Shown: piece by piece, positions 47,201-59,200 of the stretch
Layout of the letters: each line of letters starts with the position of its first letter
Numbering within the stretch: position 1 is the stretch's first letter
Assembly: GCA_030770545.1 (NCBI GenBank)
Contig: CM061102.1
Span: forward strand, 8,483,501 to 8,547,500
Source: Macropodus opercularis
Taxonomy: Eukaryota > Chordata > Actinopteri > Anabantiformes > Osphronemidae
Length of the DNA stretch: 64,000 nucleotides
Direction of reading: 5' to 3'
The notes under the pieces: generated by a model
The model's input: only the letters and a program-made list of their open reading frames with translations
What the model was told of the DNA's origin: nothing
The model's database searches: none
Program-made: the position numbers and the translations under genes

Positions 47201-50200
47201 TCTGACTCTATGTTTCCATTATCCAGTGGAAAATCCGTTCACTGCTCATGCGATTTTGATGTTTAGCACAGCCTGACGCTATTGTGTTGGCATTTATAAA
47301 TGTCACTGTTCAACAAAGAGGAAGGTGGCATTATTTAGTCCTTTTTTTAAGGCAACTGATCTTATGAACGCCACCCATCAAGAGTACGATAGCTCCAAAA
47401 CTCTGAAGGTCCGAAAGTTGTTTTCAAAAAATGTTGTAAAAAGTAAAAGTAAATATATTGGAGCTATTTATTTAACCTTTTAGTACTGCAGGTATTAATG
47501 TATATAATAAATCTAAATAGATAATGCAGTAGTTCATTCTTTTATTACGCATGGTATGTTTGAATTTAGATCTCTCCTCTGTCACTGCAGAGGGCTTTTA
47601 ATGCATAGACGTATGTGTAAGCAAATAACTAAGACTGGTTCATTAAGCAGTAAAGTGCCTAAAGGCAACTAACAAAGCCAGTTAAGGATGAATGATTAAC
47701 ACCCAGAGTGTTTACGTGTGTCTGCTCTGTAACTAAATCAGCAGAGGGAGTTTTTTTCTTTTATCTAGCAGAGTGGTAAAAGCAGGTAGTTTAGGGAGGC
47801 TTGTCAAAGAACAAATGACATTGCTGCTGTGTTTTTCTCTCAGTGCCACAATTACGGAGGAGATGATTCATAGCTCTGAGTTTTCATACTCCCGAGATCA
47901 AGTCTTAAATGTATACAAGTAGTTGTTTCATTACCGTTCCTGGAAAATGCTTACACGTAGGTCAGGACTGCTTGCTTTATTGCAGATATGTATAGAATAT
48001 TAGCTGACTTTTCCTTAGATGTGCAACAACATACTGTAGTAAATCATGCTCATATTCTTTGAAGAAGGTGAAATGTTTGTTGAATAGTACTGTACTGTGT
48101 ATCTTCCTCTCTATTTAGTCTTTGTTCACTCACTAAAGCCCTAATCTATCACAATATGTCATCAAAGTAGTGAGTATACTGTGCAGAGAAACAATTATCT
48201 AAGATGTTTGTTCTTCCCTCTCAGGGCAGAGGGAGTCAGTGGCCACCTTCAAAGGCAATGAGTTCTTCAGCTACAACCTGTCCCAGACGCCCATTCAGAG
48301 CAGCTTGGACGAGATCACTCTGTCCTTCCGTACGCTGCAGAGGAACGGCCTGTTGCTGCACACAGGGAGGTCTGCTGACTATGTCAACCTGTCTCTGAGG
48401 AACGGCGCTCTCTGGCTGGTCATCAACCTGGGCTCTGGTGCTTTCGAGGCCCTGGTAGAGCCGACCAGCGGGAAGTTCAATGACAACGTTTGGCATGACG
48501 TCCGAGTCACGCGCAACCTCCGACAGGTGTGTGGATATTCGCTGTGCAGGTGATGGTTAAGGATGATTTGTAAGGTCCATGAGGATTATCAGCATGTCAA
48601 TACTGTGGATGTGGAAGCCAATTAAGCACAGGATACAGTAAGTGAGAATCCCCTATGACTGATCAGTGTTGAGTTCTGTGTTTACAGTTTTCTCATACAG
48701 TAGATGTCACAGATCACATTAGGTCACTGGCTTTTTCTCAGGAAATAGATTACTTCAGTGAAAATCATTGAGCCCCTTTATAATCCGCACACACAAGATT
48801 GCTGTAAACGTCTTCCTCCTTTATTGAAAGGCAGATTCCACTTATTCAGTGCAGCAGTAGTCATCATTCTTTCTTTTTACATTCTGCTGTGGCGATGACA
48901 TGCACAGAGCCTGTTATTTTTTCTCTCCTAACAGAACAATAATTGTTATACAGATATTGGCATTTCCTGATTATCTCCACTCATTAAAGACGCCATGAAC
49001 ACATTTTCGTGGCTGCAACATAGCAGCTGCATCACAGAGGTAAAAGAAAGAGAGCTTATATAACGAATACAGCCATTGCATGTGTCCAACATTGTGCTGC
49101 CGTATCTACTGTACTGCAGCCAAGTACAACTCAGCCCTAAGGTTTTATATTCATTAACACTGTCCACTAGACAAGGCACAGCACTGAATTCCCAAATTAA
49201 TTTAGTGCCAGGATGTGTCTGTTACGTTAAATGTTACCCTGCTGGCGCGCTGCAGCCATTCTGCGTTTAGATCCATCATACAATACCTTAAAGCTCCGGG
49301 AATCAATGCTTTTTAAAATGAACACTGAACAGATGAGAGAATGTGCAGTGTAAAGAGGACTAGCAGGGACCAGCCCACAGGTAATTACCAATTTCAGCAG
49401 GTCTGTGGAGTAGTTTAGATTGCAAATGTGCATTTGTGCACCAGCTAACTCATGAAGAACGCCGAAAGTCTGAATGGTGTTCGTTTGCCTTTGGATTCAC
49501 AAAAGTGTCTGTATTATGACATAAACGTGAGCTAATATGTGATCAGATTATCAAACAAATCCTGAAAGTAGAAAAGAGAATCCAAATTAAATGAATCACA
49601 CCACTTTCAAACTTGTCACAGCAAATAAACAAAAACTATATTTTTAGTCTCAGTTCTGTAATTGGGTTCATTTGATCTAGTTCTAGTTCTTGAGGCTACA
49701 GTAATTCACATTTAAGTTCCTATTTATGCATAAATCTTCCTTTATTTATTATTATTACTCTGAGGCTGCGTGTCTGTCTTCTGTAGTGAGCAGGTATTGT
49801 ACAGCTGGAATAATATTTGCTCTCTTAAATCACACCTTAAGCAGATTCACTTTTCACTGACTGAATGTCAAAGCTGTGTAGTTCAGAAGCCAGTTTAGTC
49901 TTTTATGGTTTGTGCTATCAGCTGAAGGAACACAATGCAGTTTGGGCTTCTGACGGCAAGATGGGTTTCTAGCTTTTTGTGCCAAACACATAATGTGATC
50001 ACTCGCTATGGTAAATTTACCCCAACCATAACTAAATTAAACATGTTTCTCTACAAGCTTTGCCTCACGCTACGCATTTGAGCGTTTGATTTCTTCGCTG
50101 AAGCAGGAGCCACTTTGTATCTAACGCTCTCATCATCACCGATATTTTCTGAATCTGTCACATTAACCTGCATATAAACTCACATCCTCCTCCACATCTA

Positions 50201-53200
50201 TTTCCTTACCCTGGCTTCCAGAGGAGCAGCAATCCAGTGCTTACATCACTTATGCTTTCAGCCATGCATTTGATCCCTGTGTAAATTGCCTTCCCTTCAG
50301 ATAAGTTACCTCACTGACATGAAGATAGGGGGGGAACTGTAACTCCCAAGAGAGTGGTGGTGGAAACATTTTATTAGATCCGGTGGTGCTTTTTAAGCTA
50401 GAAATTCTCCCGTTGCTCGCTCCCTCCCCATCCGTCCTCCCTGCTCCTACACTGGGCCAACTTCTCTGACCCTTATTAATGATGCATCCACCTATTTGTG
50501 TGCACATAGCACACTAACATATACTGTACAGTACAAACAGAGTGTGTCTGCTTTCTGCTCTTACTGTGCTGTGACGTTCAAGCTCTCCTAGCAGTCGTAA
50601 ATACTGCATGTGATGCTCTGTAATGTGCCCTGTTGAAACTGTTTAGAAGGTCTGATGAGAGGTCAGCCTGAATAGCAGCCAGGGCTGGAATTTGACTGTT
50701 ATCCTACTGTTTTCTTCTAATGAGAAACGCTTCTGTCTAATTTAATAATTACTTGTAATTTGTTTCGCTGATTTCAAATGCCATTATAGCTACTGTTTCA
50801 GGATGGGGCGTAATTATTAGACTCTGTTGTTCCTTCTAGACGTTGAGGTGCGAAAGAGCTCGACTCAGATTTTCGCACGTTTTTTGATGCCGTCTCACCA
50901 GATGCGGCGGAGCCACGCCATTGTCCGCTGTCTACGGTTTTACCGCAAGACAGGCAGAAATCAATATCTGCCAGTATCAGAGAATTCTGAGGCAGGACCT
51001 GTTATAGAGAGCTGACACCTGAACATACCATGTCAGGTCAACCTTTTGTTTCTTCTCCACTTGCCTTCAACATACTGTACCAGGGGTTTTCACTGAGTAG
51101 ACACCACCGGGTTTCACAGTGAGCCATTTACGAGATACAGTTCAAACTATTGGGCTTTTTAATCTCACGCTGGTGACTCCCACGTTTTGAATTATTTACA
51201 GTTTTTCTGCTTACTGGTGCCTGACTCTGTGATAATGACCAGCCTGCCTGGCCCACCACTCTGTGCTTACGTCAAGGTCTGCTGGTTCAGGTGGTGACAG
51301 TCTAGTTCACTGTCATTCTTCCCTCATTAATGATGCCAGTCCATAAACAAGACGCTTATTGCTCATAAACCATATTCAATGTTTAGTCTAAACCTTTAAC
51401 ACGTTTACCCCAGTCAGTAGTGATATTAAAGAACAAAAAGAAACATTTCATATTAAATTTCCCTAATTTTCTTGTCCTCTACAGAAAGTTAGAATTGTTT
51501 TCACTGCCTTTATCCCAAAGTGAGAGCTTTTGCATTTCTGCAGCAATACATGTTAAATGTCGACTTATTGTCATGGCAACAAGAATATCATTTGTCCTCT
51601 ATAGCCCTATTCATTCATTCATTCCCTTTGTCTCTGTGTGCTGATGAGGCCGATATGAGAATAATCTTGTTTTGTTGCTGCCAGTACACAAGCGCTGTGG
51701 TTTGCCATCTTGATATCTTAAATCTCAAATTAATTGAGTAAAACTGTAGCGTTCATATCGCTTTGCAGCCAAAATATTAGTGGAAGGAATATTTATGATG
51801 CACTGACTCCAGTGCAATCCTGCTAATGTATCAGAAACAGGGATCAGCTGAGATTAGTGAACCCTTCAAAGCGGTTCTTGTAATTGCTTTCAAGATTCAA
51901 CATTAAGGCGAACTCAACCACAATCACAAAATGAAGCATGAAATAATTAGGCCAGTTCTTTCTGTTTGACTTAAAGTCTTCCCATGTCTTGTCTTGTCGG
52001 CCTGATGGTTCCTCTAGGTGACGATCTTGGTGGATGGGATACTCACCACCACGGGCTACACTCAGGAAGATTACACCATGTTGGGCTCTGATGATCTTTT
52101 CTACATCGGGGGCAGCCTAAACACAGCTGACCTGCCAGGCTCCCCGGTCAGCAACAACTTCATGGGCTGCCTGAAAGATGTGAGTACAGCTTGACCTCAG
52201 AGAGGACATGTAATACTATCCTGGCTTCCTTGAATAGCACTTACCCGTACTATAAGCAGAGCATGTTGTGCATATAGGAAAATGTACCAGATGTTGATAT
52301 TGATTCCCTGTTGTAGGGTGTTTCAAGGAGAAATGTTCAGCTGAGCTTCTGTGCAGAGCATATGCACTTATAGATTCCTGCGGGAATCCCCTGGCAAACG
52401 TAGCCATAGTACAGTACACAGATGAAACCGATGCATCTCCTCAAAGTGAAGACAGACTCCTCTGTTCTATCACGGCTCTCTCATTTTTGAGGCTTTTTAA
52501 CTCCGGCCTGTACCTGTCACATTGATTATCTCGAGCAAGAAACTTAAGATTATGTACTAAGCAGTAGAATTAGTACGGGCACAGGAGTGATTTATGGGTT
52601 AATGCCCAATTTCTGTCTGGTCTCACAAATGTTTAATGAAGTGAGCAGTCTCATAAAAGGCAAATGATGTGCATTAAAAGTGAGAGAAATGCTTTTTCCC
52701 TTCTCAAGAAAGGATTAGGAGCCATGACTAAGACAGGCAGGAGCTTCACATAATAAAGTGAGGTGAAATGTAAAAAGACGGACGTCGCAGTGACATACAC
52801 AGCACATGTACGTGTGTACACAGGACATGTTTCTTCATGTGTCCGTGAGTTTGAAACCAAGTGATAAAAGACCCTTTATTCCAGAAATGCTGATAAACTG
52901 CTACTAGGTTCTGCTCTTGATCCCTATTAAATCCAGCTGCTTGGGATTCAGCTGGGAGTACAATGCACCAAGGACAGAACAGACACATGACTTAGATGTG
53001 GGAAGGAAAATAGAGGAGACATCATTTGACTAAGCCACAGTACGAGCAGCATCAGCAGGTAGAAGAGAACACAACAAGCAGCAGTTTCGTTGTGCGTAAC
53101 ATTCAGGGCGTCGCAGATTGTGAAGGGATCAGTGTATTGACGAAGCACTAGAATCTTGTAGTTGTTGTCAGATTTTATTACCGTGGCCTAATTAACACAT

Positions 53201-56200
53201 CTATTTAGTGCAGGTCCAAGTGCTACATATCATGTTTGTGTGTTTCTGTCTAAGATACAAACATATAAATCCAGTGCTGCAATAATCCAATGCTAGTGCT
53301 TGATCTCAGCTTACACTTTGAAAAACACAAAACATTAACAACAAGTAGTATGTTTATTATATGTACTGTAGGATAATATGTGGAAGTGCAGGCTGCCGGT
53401 GGAGAATTACTTTGTAAGTCTTAATTGTTTGTGTGCTAATAGGATGAACTGAGATGGCGCCGCTAAACATAAGCAAATATATGCACTGCAAAACTGGCTA
53501 ATGTTAGCATTTTTCTCCAGGCGACGATGTGTCGCCTGCCTCAACATCAGCACGTTGTATATGGCATAAATATGGTTCATGGTATTAGTTGGTTCACAGT
53601 CTGCAGGTATGTAATCTTCCATTAATCGTTTATTACATTCCCCAGCACAGACACGTTTACATTGACTGAGTATTTGTTAAAATATTAGGATTAGTTGATA
53701 ATAAAGTGAAGAACATGAACATTTGGAGCACTCCAGCCTTTGGTGAATGATTTTAAATGGAGTGTCTACATAATTACTCTGCAGTGTGAATGCACTGAAT
53801 TGAAAATGAGATGTTATTTATGGGAAGGTTATTGTCCCAGCACCACTGCCAATGCTGCAACCTCCGCTCTGTGGGCGGTGTAGCTGGTGGTGGTGTTTAG
53901 ACCTACTACTGCTGAGCTGTACTGTAGGCACGCAGGGAGAACATGATAGGATAAAGAGTCATGACGACGGAATGGCGAGCCCTAAAAAGTCCCGTTAACG
54001 AGGGTGAGAGATTGCAGAGGCAGAGCTGATCAAATGGGATCAGCCTGTCAGGAAATCCAAAAGCCAGGTTCAGAAACAGGTCAGTCCGAGCCAAAGCTCC
54101 GGGTCTGGTGATGAACTGGAAGAACGAAGCTCTAGGGGAGGGAAAAAAACACAGATATATTCATCTTAATCCGTGTGAGAAAGAAAAGTGAGCAGTGACT
54201 AAAATATTTATTGTATAAGCAGTGGCTCTATTTAGGGGCATGTGTCTTATTTTATTGAATGTAGTTTGGGCCATGAATAATCTCTGGAGACATTACAAGA
54301 TAATAGATGTGAGTGCTGCAGCACAGAGGCCATCAGGTTCATCAGGTAGAGGAAAAATAATGGCTGCTTTCAGATGGATGTCACGACTACAACAACTAGA
54401 AGGGAGAGATGAATTTGTCTTGGAAGTCAGCAGCTTATTGGCCTGCAGTACGTGTGCCTACAGGATATCCCACACCACCCCATTAGGTTTCCTTACTTTA
54501 ACGGTTCCAATGTTTTACTCAGCCTGGTTGTGAAGAATGTGCTCGCACAGCAGAGGAGGTATTCATTCCCCGGTTGCTGTTATCCTTCACTACTTGAGCA
54601 TAAAAGACACCAGGGGCTTTGTCAATCAACCCAACAAGAGCTTTATTCTTGTGTTTTGGGATACGCTGTAATCCTTGTCACATAAAACAGGCGTCTGAAT
54701 TAGTGAAATAGGATTCCACTTCCTGTATTGTCCTTTGGCTTATATAATAGCGTAGAGGTCAGCGCTTGCCTCTTTTGTGCAGTTTTGTTGGATGTTCTGT
54801 TCTTGGGTGTAAAAAAGAAAAAAAGGTGTAAATGCGTCTATATATATCTGTTCCTGCTTTCTGTAAGTGATTGTCTTGATTGACTGTCTTCTCAATTTAA
54901 AAAATTGCCCATTCCGCTCGTTTCGCGCCGGTCGGCTTCGCCATCTGATTTCACTGCTTAATTGCTCACGCTGAGGCAGTGTGAAGTGTGATATTGGCTC
55001 AAATTGCTTCCCCTCTCCGCTGCTGGTCCCCTGTGCAGCGTGGTGTGTCACCTCAGGCGGCGATGTGGTAGACAACGGTGGGATCGCGGTGACTTAGCAC
55101 TGATACGACATCAGACGAGGCTTGTTGTCTTCTGCTCTGCACGTTGATGACGAAAAGTATAAAGTTGAAACGACTGCAGCACAGACAGATGTTTTAGTGC
55201 AGTGTGCTTTTAGCTTAAATGGAGTTTTATACATCTCGTGTATGAAACAAGGAAACTGATTTGCATTTCACCTAATTGATGTGAAATATTAAGTCGGTAA
55301 CAAGGCAGCGGCAGCTCCGTTGTACATTCACTGCGGCTAGACCGCGACACAGGATTTATTTATTTTCCCTTTTTAACCACTGCTTTGCTGCTTCTGCACC
55401 ACAAGCTCAACTTTATGCCCTCTCACATTTACTAATGTACCTCTTTAAATAATGAATTGTGCGTTTGCTTGTAAAGGAGCGAGTCCACCTCTCTCCCACT
55501 TTATCTACTCGGGCTTGAGCTTTTTCAGTTTGCTTAGTATAAACACACATCATTATTTGTCTCTGTGTGCGAGACCTGTCTGCGAATCGTCTGCTCCGAA
55601 TTTAAGAGTCTGCCACTGTCGGTTCTGTTGTACAGTATGTTTCTAAGTCGGTAACTGTCTGAAATGTAAATATGTGTATTTGCATCTAATGTAAATATTC
55701 ATGCACTTTCCAGTTTCACAAGCATTTCAGCTCTTGCTATAATGTTTTTTCTCATTACAGTATTATGTATAAAATTGTATAACTATTTCATTATATATAA
55801 AATTATTTATTTCAAACAGCAGGCAGTGGTGAAGGAGATGGACTGTTTGCCCTCACAAATGATTTAAAGCAGTTCATTTTTGAGTCTGAGCAGTAAAATA
55901 CAATGTGTTCAGTTCTACATGCTTCTTTTGTCTCTGCGTGGTTCCACAGCATGAGATACTGAGACAATTAATTTTTAAAATATTTTTAGTCCAGCAACGT
56001 CTTCTACATGCATATATTTAAATGCACTAGTCCTAATAATGAAATAGCATGAATCCTCAAGGCATTTTCTACCTGTGCTCCTAGTTTAGGGATGAATCAA
56101 CATGTTTCCTGCTGCATGTCCTTGTGAATGCTACTGGGTTCTGTTATTTCGAGCTGTTATTGATGAGTAATATTCAACCTTTGCACTAAATGTATTCCTC

Positions 56201-59200
56201 TCTCACATCTCTTTCGTTTGTTAGGTGGTTTACAAGAATAATGAGTTTAGACTGGAACTGTCACAGCTGGCTGAACAGCGAGACCCTAAGATCAGTATCC
56301 ATGGTGACCTGATATTCAGCTGCGAGACTGTGGAAGCCCTGGAGCCGGTCACCTTCGATACGCCGTCTGCCTACTTGACATTGCCCAGGTGGAACGCGAA
56401 GAAGACAGGCACCATATCTTTTGACTTCCGCACCACAGAACCCAGCGGCCTGTTGCTGTTCAGTCACGGCAGTCTGCAGGGAGCACAGCCCGACAGGAAG
56501 CCCAGGGCCGACTTCTTCGCCTTAGAGCTGCTGGACGGATTTCTTCACCTGGTTATGGATATGGGCTCTGGCAGCATCAAGACGAAAGCCAGTAACGTGA
56601 GGCTGGATGATGGCGAGTGGTGCCACGTGGATTTCCAGAGGACTGGGCGCAACGGTAAGAGCATGACGCGAAAAGTACAGTATATAATGATATCAGCCTT
56701 TAATTGCGGTATTATTTTAATTGCTGTAATATGTGGATTACATTTACAAAAACTCTGTTAACCTGTTTTACTAGGAACCAATTATACTCTACAGTCACCC
56801 ACCTCAAATGAAGACGTGTTTGCCTTATTAATACAACCCAAACGTCTGCCTTATCAGTAGGAGCCAAAAGTACACACAGTTCCTTCTGCGTCTATTTTCA
56901 CATTTCTATAAATACATTCCCTCCTTCTCAGGCAGGGCACTATGACAATGCAGATTTGTCAATTACAGTTCTTCACTTTTCCATAGCTGATTTTAATTTT
57001 GGCTTTCTGCTCATATCCTAAGGACTAGCACTGCAGTTTCTCTATGCTGGCTGTTGAAAGCAAACAGAGACGGGTGCCCACTTCCTCAGTCTCACAGTTT
57101 GTTCTCACTTCTCACTTAGCACAACCCACACACACCTGTCTTCATTTTCCGCAAGAAAAATATTGTACAAGTCGACTCAGTGTTAATTCCTGCCCTACAG
57201 GCTTTATTTCCGTGAACAGCCAGAGCGTCCCCTTCTCTGCTAATGAAGGCAGCGAGGTCCTTGACCTAGACGGGGACATGTATCTTGGAGGTTTACCTGA
57301 GGATCGCCAAAGCCTCGTGCTCCCCCCTGAAGTTTGGACGGCGTCCCTCGGCCTGGGCTATGTTGGATGCGTGAGGGACCTATTCATCGATGGACAGAGC
57401 CGTAACCTGTGGAGGCTGGCCGAGGTTCAGACCGCCACAGGTGTCAGCAGCTTCTGCACCAGAGAGACTCATGTCAGGTGTGCCAGGGACACGTGCGCCA
57501 ATGGTGGGCACTGCAGAGAAGGCTGGAACCGTCACATTTGTGACTGCAACGGCACCGGCTACCTCGGTCGCAGCTGTGAGAAGGGTAAGGCTTCTGAGAG
57601 AGATGTTAGCGTATGGGAAGGATAAGCGACTTTAAAAGTGGCTGCAGAGCTTTTAACACACTTTGGCCAGTATTTTATTTATCATCTCAGCTGTGTAGTG
57701 GCTGCACAGATGAAAAAATGTGGATACAGATAAAGAAAATTCATTATGAGGCCCTACTGCCTCCCAAACAATAATACTTTCATTTGCAATTTCAGCATGA
57801 TCAGCTGCACACTTTACTGCGTATTGTCATATCTAATCACATATCTCAGGATGTCTCATCTCAGGGTAACTGTCTGTGTCCACAGAGCAGTTCAGGTGAC
57901 AACGAATGGACAATTGAATATAGACAATAGAAAATAGCTGTTTTTATTAAAGCCATTCCAAAGTAAATGACAGTATTTTCCCCACAGTGTAGTGATTCAG
58001 TAATGAACTGTCATTCATGAGGTTGCCAGTGCTGAGTGTTTCATTAGAAATGCTGTGGTGCTTCTGCAGTGTGATTCCTGAATCGCTCCACATTTACCAT
58101 GCAGATGGGTTTTCTCAGAGAGAGGCCCAATTACGCTCACCCATTGGCAGCTAATAGTATAAGGGTTATATGAAAATCCCTCTTGCATTGCGCCGTGATT
58201 GCTATAAATCCTTTAAATTTGATTGCCGCTGCCATCTCGCCGCTGTCTTCATATGCTCCAGGCTTTTTCTGCCATCTGGTGTGACTGATGAAAACTGCAA
58301 TCTGAAATGCTCTCATGTGGCACCTGCGATAAGCTCAAATGCAATTTATGTTTTTTGCTTTGTTTTTGTTTTTTTTCCATAAATGCCACTTTGTGTTTCT
58401 AATTTAGTGCTGTCACCTCCTCTGAGCTACAGTGTCTGCTCTTGCTTCTCATTTTTGAAATCCACAGAGGCCACCATGGTGAGTTATGACGGTAGCATGT
58501 ATCTGAAGGTGGTGCTGCCAAGGACACTGCACACAGAGGCAGAAGATTTGTCCCTGCGCTTCATGTCCCAGAGGGCCTACGGGCTTCTGATGGCCACCAC
58601 CTCTCAGCAGTCGGCAGACACTCTGCGCTTGGAGCTGGACGGAGGCAGAGTGAAACTCACTGTGAACCTGGGTAATGCTAACGCAGATGTTACCAGTTCA
58701 CCTTGTAGGATGCACCACTGAGCCACAGTTCTCATGATACTAGTATTGTCTCGTTCTTTCCCTCATCTGTCTGCATACACAGTACCTACAGTTGCTTAAA
58801 GAGACATAGACACACCTCTTTACTTTTAGCTGTCATTTATTTGCAGCTGTTCCATCATGAGGATCTTTTTTATTTCTCCTCTATTAGAATCTGTCTTGTT
58901 TTGAGCTGTAGTATCTATATTACAAGTTATCACTATGAAAAATACAGGAACTAATATAATTATTCTTAATGTAACAATATAATTATGCTTAATACTAAAT
59001 AGTACTATAGAAAAATCTGAAGTGAAGCATTTAGGGTCCGGGTATAAGGGAAACTATGACTCAAAGCTTCAACCCTAAATCAGTCTCTTCAAAACACTTT
59101 TACAGTAGGAGGTCATTTAGGTGCCTTTTTAAGCAATTGTAGGTCAGTCTGTATGTTCTCTCCCACACTCTCTCTCGGCTTCTCTCTCTCTTGTCTCTGT

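Noticed and set aside
43414..50530. TACTGTA words as miR-101/miR-144 target sites
   Set aside because: The word matches the seed target of these microRNAs, but the copies are intronic and on both strands, so this is not a useful explanation.
50820..51015. Acceptor-like TTCTAG followed by an open frame, considered as the missing splice-site-2 exon
   Set aside because: The frame does not resemble the GIGHAM cassette, has no suitable donor at 24 or 45 bases, and the length would not fit.
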